Positions 8,860-18,596 of a DNA stretch of 64,000 bases are shown piece by piece (the first letter of the stretch is position 1; each line of letters opens with the position of its first letter). The stretch comes from Amorphus coralli DSM 19760 (lineage in GTDB: Bacteria; Pseudomonadota; Alphaproteobacteria; Rhizobiales; Amorphaceae). The stretch is from contig NZ_KB894571.1 of NCBI RefSeq assembly GCF_000374525.1, positions 1-64,000 of the forward strand, read 5' to 3'. The notes beneath the pieces were generated by a model, which saw nothing but the letters and a program-made list of their open reading frames with translations, was not told the DNA's origin and did not search any database. The translations under genes were made by a program, and so were the position numbers.

Positions 8860-9221
8860 CCGAACCTGCGACCGGGCAGCCACGCCCGGGCGCCTTGCAC
8901 CCAAATGACCCGGACCGCAAACGCCGGCGCCTCTTCCGGGGCGCGATGATCGTTCACTGCGCGCTCCTCGTGTGGTGGCCCTTCTCCATGCAGGTTGCAG
9001 CCCGCGAGCCCGGCGTCTTCCCCGAGACGATCCAGGCCTACCTTCTGGCGAGCACGCTGCTCTATCCGGTGTTCGTCGCCGCGGCCTTCTACTTCGCCCG
9101 CAAGGGCCTGCGGTCTCCCGCGATGCGGCCGTTCCTGCCGCTGGGGCTCGCCCTGCCCTTTGCTTCCGGCACCTGGTGGATGCTCGCCGTGCTGATCGTG
9201 TCCGTGCTGACGGGCCGTTAG
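8856..9221 (+). CDS. small integral membrane protein of unknown function
   Basis: A 121-residue protein whose ATG overlaps the previous stop (ATGA). After a basic, proline-rich N-terminus it has three hydrophobic segments (about residues 30-48, 64-82 and 95-117), suggesting an inner-membrane protein. I recognise no family. Co-translation with the exported CxxxPCP protein suggests a shared role at the cell envelope, which is inference only. Confidence 0.6.
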   Translation: MTEPATGQPRPGALHPNDPDRKRRRLFRGAMIVHCALLVWWPFSMQVAAREPGVFPETIQAYLLASTLLYPVFVAAAFYFARKGLRSPAMRPFLPLGLALPFASGTWWMLAVLIVSVLTGR

Positions 9222-9273
9222 AGACCGGTCCGCTTCGGCCGCCCCGGTTGCGGCATGGACTCGCTTCCCTGAC

Positions 9274-10230
9274 CTAGGGTCGCGGGATCGTTGCCCGATC
9301 GCGCTCGGGCAGCATGAAGCGTTCAATGACGATTCCGGCCTCGTCCGGTGCATTTCGGGCCAGGAAAACGGCCTGTTCATCCCGCGACCAGACGATCTTT
9401 GGCTCGATCCGGTGGCCGGGATCTGTGGCGATCTCGGCGACGATCCGGCGCGTCGCGACATCCCAGATCAAAATAAGGGCGCCCGTGCCCAGCTCCGCCG
9501 GCGGATCGGCGTAAACCGCAGCCACGAAGCGCCCGCTTGGCGAGGGCGCCAGCGCAAAGGACTGCTCGTCGAGGGGAAACTGGTTTGCCGGGTTGAACCG
9601 GATCACGGCGCCGGCCCCGCCGGTGTCACGCACGATGACTGTGCCAGACTCGGGATCGGCTTCGGCAACAAGCGCCGTGCCGGGCACCGCGACGGCTGCG
9701 AACCCGGCCTCGCCGGCCGCCGGCTCACCGTCGAAGCGGAAGCGGTCGACATCGGCCGGCGCGATGGGCCGGAGCGTGGCGCCGTCCGCGGCACGGATGA
9801 TGAGGCCGTGCGCTCCGTCCTGTGCGCAGGCGATGCCTGCCGGACAGAAGAGGGCGATCTCCGCTCCATCGGCGTTCGCTCGCATCCGGTCGGGCGCCGG
9901 ATCCATCGGCAGGACACGGCGGGCCACTTGCTGCCCGGTCCAGCCGTCGAAGCGCACGAAGACCGCGCGCCCCTGCGCGTCCGCCTGCGTGCCGACGATG
10001 GCGAGACCGCCATCGGGCGGCCCGGCCATGGTGGTTTCGGGCAGGGCTTCCAGGTCGACAAGCGTGTAGGAGGCGGCGCAGCCACTCGCCCCACCAAGCC
10101 GGTCGGCAAGGCTGCAGGTCGGCGCCATGTCGCGCGCTTCCCAGAGCGCAGCTCCGGCGCCCACCACAAGCAGGAGCAAGAGAAGGAACAGCTTTCGGCC
10201 GCGCAGGAGACCGGTTGCGGATGCGCTCAT
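9274..10230 (-). CDS. membrane-anchored beta-propeller-like protein of unknown function
   Basis: Start chosen at the ATG at 10230 because the protein then opens with a short basic segment followed by a transmembrane anchor (LFLLLLLLVVGAGAALW, about residues 14-32); upstream codons are Arg/Pro-rich noise. The remaining ~285 residues read as repeated beta-blade units with WD-like or TolB-like phrases (FVRFDGWTGQQV, ALAPSPSGRFVAAVY, LILIWDVATRRIVAEI, IVWSRDEQAVFLARN). It probably faces the periplasm. Convergent with the preceding gene. No enzyme motif is visible. Confidence 0.6.
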   Translation of the reverse strand: MSASATGLLRGRKLFLLLLLLVVGAGAALWEARDMAPTCSLADRLGGASGCAASYTLVDLEALPETTMAGPPDGGLAIVGTQADAQGRAVFVRFDGWTGQQVARRVLPMDPAPDRMRANADGAEIALFCPAGIACAQDGAHGLIIRAADGATLRPIAPADVDRFRFDGEPAAGEAGFAAVAVPGTALVAEADPESGTVIVRDTGGAGAVIRFNPANQFPLDEQSFALAPSPSGRFVAAVYADPPAELGTGALILIWDVATRRIVAEIATDPGHRIEPKIVWSRDEQAVFLARNAPDEAGIVIERFMLPERDRATIPRP

Positions 10231-10607
10231 CGCTTGCCCCCGCGCCACGCCCCGACGCGTCTCCGCGAGGGGCCGTCCATCCGGCCTGGTTTGCCGGAAG
10301 GGGGTCTTCGCCGCACTGTCATCGATCCTCCGTCGCCTTCGTGGCGCCCAGCGCCGCTCCCCACCACGGCCACCGGGGGGAAGCCGGCAGCCCATGCCCG
10401 TCAGGACGGGAGAAACCATCGCAACTCAATGCGGCAGAGATGGGAATGACTGCAAGGGGCAGCGGAGAGCGAGGGAGAACCGTTGAAACCGGTCTCCTCC
10501 CATGCGGGCTCTCGGAGATCGGGTTACAGGCAGCGTGTTCGCGGAGTTGAAGGCGGCCGGCACGACCACTGTGGCCGCGCCGGTCGATTGCCGATCGGTT
10601 GCGGTGC
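10231..10607. other. gene-free stretch, 377 bases
   Basis: No convincing coding region on either strand. It contains two weak inverted repeats: CCCGT/ACGGG around 10397-10410 with a 4-base loop, and GCGGCC/GGCCGC near 10553-10578, downstream of the small exported protein gene at 10608, where it could act as its terminator. The 5' leader of the propeller gene must also lie here, but no clear promoter is visible. Confidence 0.4.
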
Positions 10608-10922
10608 TCAGTTGGTGGAGCGCTGCTGACCCTGCGCCTGGGCGCGCTGCAGCACATCGTTCTGCGCCATGACCAGCGATTCGAGGCACTGCTGCTCCTG
10701 GCCGGAGCTCTTGGCCTCGCGGGCCTCGTTCAGGTGCGACTTGGCCGTCGCGGTGTCGAGACCGGCCGTATCGGCCTGGCCGATCAGGTTGGCGATCTGC
10801 GGCAGAGCCTCCTGGCAGGTCGGCACCTGGCGCTGCGCTTCACCCTGCTGCGTGGCCGTCTGGGCGAAAACGACCGACGTCGACATCGCGAGGGCGGCAG
10901 CGGACGCGAGCAAAGCTTTCAT
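10608..10922 (-). CDS. small periplasmic protein of unknown function
   Basis: The ATG at 10922 has an ideal GGAGG site and opens a clear Sec signal peptide (MKALLASAAALAMSTSVVFA, cleavage after residue 20). The mature part (~84 residues) is helical, Gln/Ala-rich and has two cysteines (TCQEAL and QQCLES) about 45 residues apart, which suggests a small disulfide-linked helical hairpin. Similar small helical periplasmic proteins are common in Rhizobiales and uncharacterised. It stands alone between a gene-free stretch and the divergent exporter operon. Confidence 0.7.
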   Translation of the reverse strand: MKALLASAAALAMSTSVVFAQTATQQGEAQRQVPTCQEALPQIANLIGQADTAGLDTATAKSHLNEAREAKSSGQEQQCLESLVMAQNDVLQRAQAQGQQRSTN

Positions 10923-11009
10923 GAAAACCTCCAGAGAATTCGTCAATGATCCGAATGCGTTTCGGTAAGGCGAGGCCTAGGGGCGAAATCCGACACGAAT
11001 TTGCAGTGA

Positions 11010-11021
11010 AAATGATCATTT
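11010..11021. promoter_or_regulatory. 12-bp palindrome in the divergent intergenic region
   Basis: AAATGATCATTT is a perfect palindrome in an AT-rich patch about 90 bases upstream of the small periplasmic protein start and 190 bases upstream of the HlyD gene. It could be an operator; no regulator is linked to it. Confidence 0.25.
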
Positions 11022-11209
11022 GGTGCGCGGCTGCCGCTTTCCGGGCACATCGGCGACCGCCCCGAGACGCCCCCCGCCGCCCCTTTGATCAGGCGCAAGG
11101 CGGCACCGCCGGCAGCCGACCAGAGTGAGCCGAACGGAGCCATGGGCGGCGCCTGCCAGCCAGGCGGGCCGCAAGGCTTCGTGCTCGCAGCGAAGGACCT
11201 CAACCGCCC

Positions 11210-12283
11210 ATGCCGCATCCCGTGCGCATCTGGTCCATCCGCATCACCCTCGTCGCGGCCCTCGCGGTTGCAGCCTATCTCGCCTGGCAGTCGGTGCGCC
11301 CCGATCCCCTGCCGCCGGGCATTGCCGCGAGCAACGGGCGCATCGAGGCCGTCTCCGTCGACATCGCCAGCAAGGTGGCCGGACGGATCGATCGCATCGT
11401 CGTCGATGAAGGTGACTTTGTCCGCGAAGGTCGCCTCGTGGCCCGAATGGACATTTCCACCCTCCGCGCGGAGCTTCGCGAGGCGCAGGCGGAGTTGCGC
11501 AGGGCAACCATCGGCATCGACACGGCCAAGGAACTGGTCAAGCAACGCACCGCCGAGAAGGAAGCCGCCATCGCGGTTGTTGCCCAGCGCGAGGCCGAGC
11601 GCGACGCCGCGCAGAAGCGCCACGACCGGACCCGGCGCCTGACTGAACGGGGCACCACCTCGCAGCAGGCTCTGGATGATGATCTCGCCGTCTACGAGGG
11701 CGCCAAGGCTGCCCTCGCCGCCGCCCGCGCCCAGGTGGCGGCGTCCGATGCCGCGATCTCCCAGGCACGGTCGCAGGCAGTGTCGGCGGAAGCCGCTGTC
11801 GAGGCCATCAACGCCCAGATCGAGCGCGTCAACGCGGAAATCGCCGATTCGACGCTTCGCGCGCCACGCTCGGGCCGCATCCAGTACCGGGTCGCCCAGC
11901 CCGGCGAGGTGATCGCCGCCGGCGGCACCGTGGTCAACATGGTCGACCTGACCGACGTCTACATGACCTTCTTCCTGCCCACCGAGGACGCCGGGCGGCT
12001 GGCCCTCGGCTCGGAGGCGCGGCTGATCTTCGATGCGGCCCCCGGCTATGTCGTGCCGGCCCGCATCTCCTTCGTCGCCGACGTCGCCCAGTTCACGCCC
12101 AAGACGGTGGAGACGGCCGAGGAACGCCTGAAGCTCATGTTCCGGGTGAAGGCGCAGATCGCGCCGGACCTGCTCAACCGGTATCTGGAGATGGTCAAGA
12201 CCGGCGTCCCCGGCGTCGCCTATGTGAAGGTCGATCCCGCCGCGGAGTGGCCGGACACCCTCCAGGTCAAGCTGCCGGAATGA
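11210..12283 (+). CDS. HlyD-family membrane fusion protein of a YhiI/RbbA-type exporter
   Basis: A 357-residue periplasmic adaptor anchored by one transmembrane helix (about residues 10-28). It shows the split biotinyl-lipoyl motif ([18 protein letters not shown] near 44-61 and [12 protein letters not shown] near 218-229), separated by a long Ala/Glu/Arg-rich coiled-coil hairpin (about 85-210), and a C-terminal beta-barrel. Its stop overlaps the start of the ABC protein gene (ATGA). In the related Escherichia coli yhiI-rbbA-yhhJ group the adaptor links an inner-membrane ABC pump to an outer-membrane channel. No outer-membrane gene is present in this operon, so one from elsewhere must be used. 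Substrate unknown. Confidence 0.88.
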   Translation: MPHPVRIWSIRITLVAALAVAAYLAWQSVRPDPLPPGIAASNGRIEAVSVDIASKVAGRIDRIVVDEGDFVREGRLVARMDISTLRAELREAQAELRRATIGIDTAKELVKQRTAEKEAAIAVVAQREAERDAAQKRHDRTRRLTERGTTSQQALDDDLAVYEGAKAALAAARAQVAASDAAISQARSQAVSAEAAVEAINAQIERVNAEIADSTLRAPRSGRIQYRVAQPGEVIAAGGTVVNMVDLTDVYMTFFLPTEDAGRLALGSEARLIFDAAPGYVVPARISFVADVAQFTPKTVETAEERLKLMFRVKAQIAPDLLNRYLEMVKTGVPGVAYVKVDPAAEWPDTLQVKLPE

Positions 12284-15081
12284 GCGCCCCGACACCGGGC
12301 CGCGGCGTCCGTGGCCGCGACGATGGTGCGCTCTCCGGCGGGTCTGTCGTGGTGCGATTAGCCGACGTCTCCCTGCGCTACGGCAGGACGCTGGCCGTCG
12401 ACGCGGTCAGCCTCGACGTTCCGGCGGGGCTCATGGTCGGCCTGATCGGGCCGGACGGGGTCGGAAAGTCGAGCCTCCTCTCGCTGATCGCCGGAGCCCG
12501 CGCGATCCAGCAAGGAGAGGTCATCGCGCTCGGTGCCGACATGGGCCGGCGGTCGAGCCGCGAACGGGTGATGCCCCGCATCGCCTACATGCCCCAGGGC
12601 CTCGGCAAGAACCTCTATCCCACGCTGTCCGTACGAGAGAACCTGGAGTTTTTCGGCCGCCTGTTCGGACACGGGCGGGCCGAGCGCGACCGGCGCATTG
12701 CCGACCTGACGCGGGCGACCGGGCTTGCCCCGTTCGTGGACCGGCCGGCGGGAAAGCTGTCGGGCGGCATGAAGCAGAAGCTCGGCCTGTGCTGCGCCCT
12801 CATCCACGATCCGGACCTCTTGATCCTCGACGAGCCGACCACCGGCGTCGACCCGCTGTCGCGCCGCCAGTTCTGGGACCTGATCGCCCGCCTGCGGATC
12901 GAACGGCCGGAGATGAGCGTGATCGTGGCCACCGCCTACATGGACGAGGCGGCAACCTTCGACTGGCTGGTCGCCATGCACGCCGGGAGGGTGCTCGCAA
13001 CCGGAACGCCCACCGCGCTACTCGAGCGCACCCGTGCGCCGACCCTGGAGCGCGCCTTTATCGCGCTCCTTCCGGACGCGGTGCAGGCGGCGCATCGCGA
13101 GGTGATCATTCCTCCGCGCAACGACGGCGACGGGCTCGCGATCGAAGCGGAAGGGCTCACCAAGCGGTTCGGGGCCTTCACCGCGGTCGACCATGTCAGC
13201 CTGGCCATCGAGCGCGGCGAGATCTTCGGCTTTCTCGGCTCCAACGGCTGCGGCAAGACCACCACCATGAAGATGCTGACCGGGTTGCTGCCACCCAGCG
13301 AAGGCTGGGCGCGGCTGTTCGGCCAGGAGATCGATCCGCACAACCTCGCGACCCGCCGGCGCGTCGGCTATATGTCGCAGGCCTTCTCGCTCTACACCGA
13401 GCTGACCGTGCGCCAGAACCTGGAGCTGCACGCCAGGCTTTACGCCGTTCCGGAGCGCGAGATCGGCGGCCGTGTCGCGGAGATGCTCGACCGCTTCGAC
13501 CTCGGCGACACGTCGGACGCCCTGCCGGAAGCGCTTCCGTTGGGCCACCGCCAGCGCCTGTCGCTCGCGGTCGCCATGATCCACAAGCCGGAGATGCTGA
13601 TCCTCGACGAGCCGACGTCCGGCGTGGATCCCATTGCCCGCGACGGCTTCTGGCAGCTTCTTGCCGACCTTTCGCGCACCGACCGGGTGACGATCTTCAT
13701 CTCCACCCACTTCATGAACGAGGCAGAGCGTTGCGACCGGATCTCGCTCATGCACGCCGGCCGCGTCCTGGTGTCCGACGCTCCGGACGCCATCGTGGAA
13801 GCGCGCGGCGCGGCGAGCCTCGAGGACGCCTTCATCGCCTATCTCGAAGAGGCGGTGGCCGAGGGCGCGGTCGAGGAAGCCGCGGCAGAGGCCCCCGGCG
13901 CGCTCGAAGACGCCGCACACGAGCCTGTGGCGGCATCAGCCGGGTGGCGCCGCATCTTCGATCCCCGCCGCATGCTGAGCTATTCCCGGCGCGAAGCCTT
14001 GGAGCTCAGGCGCGATCCCGTCCGCCTGACGCTTGCCCTTCTCGGCAGCCTGATCCTGCTGTTCGTGATGGGTTACGGCATCAGCCTCGACGTGGAGGAT
14101 CTCACCGTAGCGGTGCTCGACCGTGACGACACCACCCTCAGCCGGGACTATGCCCAGAATGTCACCGGCTCGCGCTACTTCGTCGAGACACCGGCGCTGA
14201 CCAGCTATGCCGAACTCGACCGGCGGATGCGCGAGGGCGAGCTTTCCGTCGCCATCGAGCTTCCGCCCGGCTTCGCCCGGGATCTCTCCCGCGGGCGCCC
14301 GGTTGAGGTCGGTGCCTGGATCGACGGAGCGATGCCGACCCGGGCGGAGACGGTACTCAGCTATGTCGGTGGAATGCACGCGACGTGGCTGACCCGCAAG
14401 GCCGCGGAGATCGGCCAGTCCGGCGCCCTCGCCGCGCCCGCCAGCGTCGAGACCCGCTTCCGCTACAACCCGGACGTGAAAAGCCTGGTCGCCATGGTCC
14501 CCGCCGTGATCGCGATCCTCTTGATGATGATCCCGGCGATGCTGGCCGCCTTGAGCGTGGTGCGCGAGAAAGAACTCGGCTCCATCGTCAATTTCTACGT
14601 AACCCCGACGACGCGCTTCGAGTTCCTGCTCGGCAAGCAGATCCCCTACGTGGCGATCTCCATGCTGAGCTTCGTCATCCTGGTGATCGCCGCAGTCACG
14701 GTTTTCGAGGTCCCGCTCAAGGGCAGCATCCCGGCGCTGTTCGCCGGCGCGCTCGTCTACTGCTTCGCCGCGACGGGCATCGGCCTCGTCATCTCCACCT
14801 TCACCCGCAGCCAGATCGCGGCAATCTTCGGCTCTGCCATCCTGACCACCCTGCCGGCGATCAGCTTCTCGGGCCTGATCGACCCGGTCTCCTCGCTGCA
14901 GGGTTTCGGCCGCGTTGTCGGCGAGATCTATCCGACGACCTACTTCCTGACGATCTCGCGCGGCACCTTCTCCAAGGCCCTCGGCTTCGCGGACCTGGGC
15001 GCCTCCTTCCTGGCCCTCACTATCGCCGTGCCCGTCCTTCTGGTCATTACGGCAGCTCTTCTGAAGAAGCAGGAGCGCTGA
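12280..15081 (+). CDS. rbbA: RbbA-like ABC transporter: two ATPase domains fused to an ABC-2 permease
   Basis: A 933-residue fusion. The first ATPase domain (about residues 25-240) has Walker [10 protein letters not shown], signature LSGGMKQ and Walker [14 protein letters not shown]. The second (about 285-510) has Walker [10 protein letters not shown] and Walker [14 protein letters not shown] but a changed signature, LPLGHRQR. The C-terminal third (about 570-930) is an ABC-2 permease with a large external loop and six hydrophobic segments. This order is that of E. coli RbbA (YhiH), first described as a ribosome-associated ATPase, although the permease half points to export. The start at 12280 overlaps the HlyD stop. 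Confidence 0.88.
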   Translation: MSAPTPGRGVRGRDDGALSGGSVVVRLADVSLRYGRTLAVDAVSLDVPAGLMVGLIGPDGVGKSSLLSLIAGARAIQQGEVIALGADMGRRSSRERVMPRIAYMPQGLGKNLYPTLSVRENLEFFGRLFGHGRAERDRRIADLTRATGLAPFVDRPAGKLSGGMKQKLGLCCALIHDPDLLILDEPTTGVDPLSRRQFWDLIARLRIERPEMSVIVATAYMDEAATFDWLVAMHAGRVLATGTPTALLERTRAPTLERAFIALLPDAVQAAHREVIIPPRNDGDGLAIEAEGLTKRFGAFTAVDHVSLAIERGEIFGFLGSNGCGKTTTMKMLTGLLPPSEGWARLFGQEIDPHNLATRRRVGYMSQAFSLYTELTVRQNLELHARLYAVPEREIGGRVAEMLDRFDLGDTSDALPEALPLGHRQRLSLAVAMIHKPEMLILDEPTSGVDPIARDGFWQLLADLSRTDRVTIFISTHFMNEAERCDRISLMHAGRVLVSDAPDAIVEARGAASLEDAFIAYLEEAVAEGAVEEAAAEAPGALEDAAHEPVAASAGWRRIFDPRRMLSYSRREALELRRDPVRLTLALLGSLILLFVMGYGISLDVEDLTVAVLDRDDTTLSRDYAQNVTGSRYFVETPALTSYAELDRRMREGELSVAIELPPGFARDLSRGRPVEVGAWIDGAMPTRAETVLSYVGGMHATWLTRKAAEIGQSGALAAPASVETRFRYNPDVKSLVAMVPAVIAILLMMIPAMLAALSVVREKELGSIVNFYVTPTTRFEFLLGKQIPYVAISMLSFVILVIAAVTVFEVPLKGSIPALFAGALVYCFAATGIGLVISTFTRSQIAAIFGSAILTTLPAISFSGLIDPVSSLQGFGRVVGEIYPTTYFLTISRGTFSKALGFADLGASFLALTIAVPVLLVITAALLKKQER

Positions 15082-15083
15082 CC

Positions 15084-16205
15084 ATGCGGCTCGCAAACGT
15101 GCTCCATCTCGGCATCAAGGAGCTGCGCTCGCTGGGCCGCGACCGGACGATGGTGATCCTCATCGTCTACGCCTTTACGCTGGCCATCTACGCCGCCGCG
15201 AGCGCGGAGCCGGAGAGCCTCAACCGTGCCCCCATCGCCATCGTCGACGAGGACCGGTCGGCCCTGTCCCAGCGGATCGTCGACGCTTTCTATCCCCCCT
15301 ACTTCGTGCCGCCGAAGCTGATCGACCAGAACGCGATGGATGCGCGCATGGACGCCGGCCTCGACACCTTCGCCCTCGACATACCGCCGGACTTCCAGAG
15401 CGACGTGCTTGCCGGCCGGCAGCCCGCCATTCAGCTCAATGTCGACGCCACGCGCATGAGCCAGGCCTTCACCGGGTCCAGCTACATCAACGAGATCGTG
15501 ACGGAAGAGGTGGCGGAGTTCGTGAACCACCACCGCAATGGCACCGACATTCCGGTCGAGCTGGTCAGCCGCATCCGCTTCAATCCGGAGCTGGAGAAGG
15601 CTTGGTTCGGCTCGGTCATGGAGCTCATCAACAACGTCACCCTGCTCGCCATCGTGCTGACCGGCGCGGCCCTCATCCGCGAGCGCGAGCACGGCACCAT
15701 CGAGCATCTACTGGTGATGCCGGTGACGCCGGCGGAGATCATGACGTCGAAGATCTGGGCGATGGGGCTCGTCGTGCTGGTGGCCACCACCTTCACGCTG
15801 TTCGTAATTGTCCGCGGACTGCTTCAGGTGCCGCTCAGCGGATCGATTCCGCTCTTTCTGGGCGGCGCGGCGCTCGACATCGTCGCCACGACGGCGCTCG
15901 GCATCCTGCTCGGGACGGTGGCGCGCTCCATGCCCCAGTTCGGGCTTCTGTTCGTGCTGGTTCTTCTGCCGCTTCAGATGCTCTCCGGCGCGAGTACCCC
16001 GTATGAGAGCATGCCCCAGCTCGTTCAGCTGGTGATGCTGGCAGCGCCCAACACCCATTTCGTGATGCTGGCGCAGGCGGTCCTGTTCCGCGACGCCGGC
16101 ATCGGCGTGGTCTGGCCGCAGCTTGTCGCCATGACCGTCATTGGCGCCGTCCTGTTCGCCCTCGCCCTGTCGCGCTTCCGCAAGAGCATCGGCACGATGG
16201 CCTGA
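15084..16205 (+). CDS. ABC-2 family permease, YhhJ-like
   Basis: The ATG at 15084 lies just after the RbbA stop with AGGAGCG upstream; the frame is open further 5' only inside the RbbA gene. The 373-residue protein has an N-terminal helix (about 25-42), a large soluble loop (about 50-170) and five to six C-terminal helices, with the EREHGTIEHLLVMPVTPAEI stretch characteristic of ABC-2 permeases. It lacks its own ATPase and probably pairs with the permease half of the RbbA-like protein, forming the membrane channel of the exporter. Confidence 0.88.
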   Translation: MRLANVLHLGIKELRSLGRDRTMVILIVYAFTLAIYAAASAEPESLNRAPIAIVDEDRSALSQRIVDAFYPPYFVPPKLIDQNAMDARMDAGLDTFALDIPPDFQSDVLAGRQPAIQLNVDATRMSQAFTGSSYINEIVTEEVAEFVNHHRNGTDIPVELVSRIRFNPELEKAWFGSVMELINNVTLLAIVLTGAALIREREHGTIEHLLVMPVTPAEIMTSKIWAMGLVVLVATTFTLFVIVRGLLQVPLSGSIPLFLGGAALDIVATTALGILLGTVARSMPQFGLLFVLVLLPLQMLSGASTPYESMPQLVQLVMLAAPNTHFVMLAQAVLFRDAGIGVVWPQLVAMTVIGAVLFALALSRFRKSIGTMA

Positions 16206-16241
16206 ACAAGGGCCTCGTCTGCGGCGCCGTCTGCCCAGGCG

Positions 16242-17216
16242 TCAGTCGTGATGGTGGCCGTGCGCGCGGTCGCCGGTCACTGGCGCCCCGTCGGTGCAGG
16301 GGTCGGCGTCGGCCACGGTTTCCCGTCCGGGCACTTCCAGCTCCACTGTTGCATGGCCCACCCCGAACTTTTCCGCGAGGCGCGCGCGGATGCCGGCGGC
16401 GGCCATCGGCCCATCGCCGTCTGGCGTCAGCACGGCGTGGAGCGTCACCAGGGCGCGTTCTTCCGACAGTGACCAGATATGAATGTGATGGATCTTGTCG
16501 ACATCGGGAACGGTGGTGGTCAGATCCGCTGCAATCTCGGCGGGATCGACGCCCTTCGGGGCCCCCTCCAGCAGGATGTGCGCCGATTCTCGCATCAGCC
16601 GGATGGTCGTGCGCAGGATCAGCAGCCCCACCACGATGGACAGGATCGGGTCGATCATCGTCCAGCCGAAGAACAGGATCACGCCGCCCGCGATGATGGC
16701 TGCCACCGACCCGAGCAGGTCGGAGAGCACGTGCAGCACCGCCGCCCGGATGTTGAGGCTTTCCCGGTTGCCGCTGGACAGCACCAGGAAGGCGGCGATG
16801 TTCACCAGCAGGCCAAGCCAGGCGACGATGAGCAGCGGGATCGACGCCACCGGCTGCGGCTGGGCGATGCGCCCCACCGCCTCGATGAAGATCCAGACCG
16901 TCAGCAGCAGCAGCACGATCGCGTTGGCGAAGGCGATCAGCACCGGCATCCGGTGATGGCCGAAGGTGAGTTCGGGCGTGGCCGGCTTGCGCACCTGCCG
17001 GAAAGCCCACCACGCCAGGAACAGGGCGACGGAGTCCGTCATCATGTGGGCGGCGTCGGCGAGCAGGGTCAGCGAGTTGGCGATGATGCCGCCGGCCGCC
17101 TCGGCGATCATGAAGCCGCCGGTCAGGCACGCCGCGATGAGCGTGGCGCGTTCGTTGCTTGAAGCGTGGGAGTGTCCGTGCCCGTGCGGATGGCCGTGAC
17201 CGTGATCGTGCGCCAT
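16242..17216 (-). CDS. cation diffusion facilitator, zinc/cobalt exporter-like
   Basis: A 324-residue inner-membrane metal exporter of the CDF family. The N-terminus is a histidine-rich arm (HDHGHGHPHGHGHSH, residues 3-17) and the C-terminus ends in HGHHHD, both typical metal-handling tails of CzcD/ZitB proteins. Six transmembrane helices follow, with the metal-site motifs LADAAHMMTD in helix 2 and LHVLSDLLG in helix 5. A cytoplasmic domain (about 210-300) includes IHHIHIWSL. It exchanges divalent cations for protons. The ATG has an AAAGG site. Convergent with the exporter operon and divergent from mepA, so probably monocistronic. Confidence 0.92.
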   Translation of the reverse strand: MAHDHGHGHPHGHGHSHASSNERATLIAACLTGGFMIAEAAGGIIANSLTLLADAAHMMTDSVALFLAWWAFRQVRKPATPELTFGHHRMPVLIAFANAIVLLLLTVWIFIEAVGRIAQPQPVASIPLLIVAWLGLLVNIAAFLVLSSGNRESLNIRAAVLHVLSDLLGSVAAIIAGGVILFFGWTMIDPILSIVVGLLILRTTIRLMRESAHILLEGAPKGVDPAEIAADLTTTVPDVDKIHHIHIWSLSEERALVTLHAVLTPDGDGPMAAAGIRARLAEKFGVGHATVELEVPGRETVADADPCTDGAPVTGDRAHGHHHD

Positions 17217-17369
17217 GGTGCCTTTCCCATGCTCCGTCGTGACGAGCCCGCCTTCTAGGCGATCCGGCCAACGGCCTCAAGCGCCGGCTTCGTTTTTCTT
17301 CTGAGACCGATCGAAGTCTATATCCTCACCGTTGTCTCAAAGCATTTCGCGATCACGGTCGACAAGAAA

Positions 17370-17375
17370 TATTAT
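17370..17375 (+). promoter_or_regulatory. candidate -10 element for mepA
   Basis: TATTAT lies in an unusually AT-rich patch (about 17360-17380) in the 297-base region between the divergent CDF and MepA genes, 138 bases before the chosen mepA start. A convincing -35 element is missing, so this is weak. Confidence 0.2.
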
Positions 17376-17513
17376 AACGTCTCGACACAGCGACATCTTG
17401 CATCGATGCGCCCTGCCCCCGCCCACCCCTGCTTCCGGCCTCGACCGGCTCCCGTCGAGTCGGCCATAGTCGGACGATCCGGCAGTCGTTGTGCCGTCTC
17501 GGGAGATCGCCAC

Positions 17514-18581
17514 ATGGCGTCCATGATCCGCTTCCGCCGCTCCACGGCCGTCGCCTGGATTGTCTGGCTCGCCGCTGCCGCGCCGCTCGGGGCACAGGAC
17601 AATCCGGCGCCGGACGAGGCACTCCCGCTTAAATCCATCGAGACGGTGCCGGCCGCCAGGCCCGATCCCGACAGCGTCGCGCCGGGTCCGGTTGTCGAGC
17701 TGGCGGTGCTGGTCCCGCCGACGCCGGCCGAGAAGCCCCCCGTGCCCGAAGGCTACGTGGCGCCTCCGCCCGATCTGTCGCAACCGGCCCGCTTCCTTTT
17801 CGGCGCAAAGCCCGAACCGGCGCCGCTTCCCGCGCGCTCGCTCGGCGCCTATTCGCGCGGCTGCCTGGCCGGTGGCGTGGCCCTTCCGGTCGACGGACCG
17901 AGCTGGCAGGTGATGCGGCTGTCGCGCAACCGCAACTGGGGGCACCCTGCCCTCGTCGACTATCTGGAGCGGCTTGCGGCCGATGCGCCCGGGCTGGGCT
18001 GGCCAGGCCTTCTGGTTGGCGACCTCGCGCAGCCGCGCGGCGGCCCGATGCTCACCGGCCACGCCAGCCACCAGATTGGGCTCGACGGCGACATCTGGCT
18101 GACGCCGATGCCGGAGCGCACCTTGTCCGCGGACGAGCGCGAGACCATGAGTGCCGTCTCCATGCTGAAGGATGCCGGCATGACGGTCGATCCGGAGATC
18201 TGGACGGATGCCCACGCCCGGCTCATCCGCCGCGCCGCTTCCGATCCCGAGCTCGAGCGCATTTTCGTGCATCCGGCCATCAAGCGGGCGCTCTGCACCT
18301 TTGCCGGCGACGATCCCGACGCCGCTGACTGGCTGCGGCACGTGCGGCCCTGGTATGGCCACCACTATCATTTCCACGTGCGGCTGAAATGCCCCGGCGA
18401 TCAGCGGGGATGCCGCAACCAGTCGCCGCCGCCTGCGGGATCGGGCTGCGGAGCCGAACTTGCCTGGTGGTTTACCGAGGAGCCCTACACGCCGAAGCCG
18501 GGAGCAAAGCCCGTAAAACGGCGCGAGACGATGGTCTCTGACCTCCCGGCCGCCTGCCGCAGGGTGCTCCTGGCCGACTGA
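17514..18581 (+). CDS. mepA: penicillin-insensitive murein endopeptidase (MepA)
   Basis: The ATG at 17514 is chosen because GGGAGA is seven bases upstream and the product then starts with a signal peptide (about residues 1-27, cleavage near PLGAQ). The 355-residue periplasmic enzyme carries the MepA zinc-site motifs HQIGLDGDIW and GHHYHFHVRLKCP and a cysteine-rich end (GDQRGCRN, GSGCGAEL). Members of this LAS metallopeptidase family cut the D-Ala-meso-diaminopimelate cross-links of peptidoglycan. A Pro-rich linker (about 30-95) precedes the catalytic part, as in rhizobial homologues. Downstream is the convergent CHAD gene. Confidence 0.9.
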   Translation: MASMIRFRRSTAVAWIVWLAAAAPLGAQDNPAPDEALPLKSIETVPAARPDPDSVAPGPVVELAVLVPPTPAEKPPVPEGYVAPPPDLSQPARFLFGAKPEPAPLPARSLGAYSRGCLAGGVALPVDGPSWQVMRLSRNRNWGHPALVDYLERLAADAPGLGWPGLLVGDLAQPRGGPMLTGHASHQIGLDGDIWLTPMPERTLSADERETMSAVSMLKDAGMTVDPEIWTDAHARLIRRAASDPELERIFVHPAIKRALCTFAGDDPDAADWLRHVRPWYGHHYHFHVRLKCPGDQRGCRNQSPPPAGSGCGAELAWWFTEEPYTPKPGAKPVKRRETMVSDLPAACRRVLLAD

Positions 18582-18596
18582 GCTGGCGCGCGTGCC

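Noticed and set aside
17162-17210. Alternating His/Gly codons as a DNA repeat or CRISPR-like element
   Set aside because: It is the coding sequence of the histidine-rich arm of the metal exporter.
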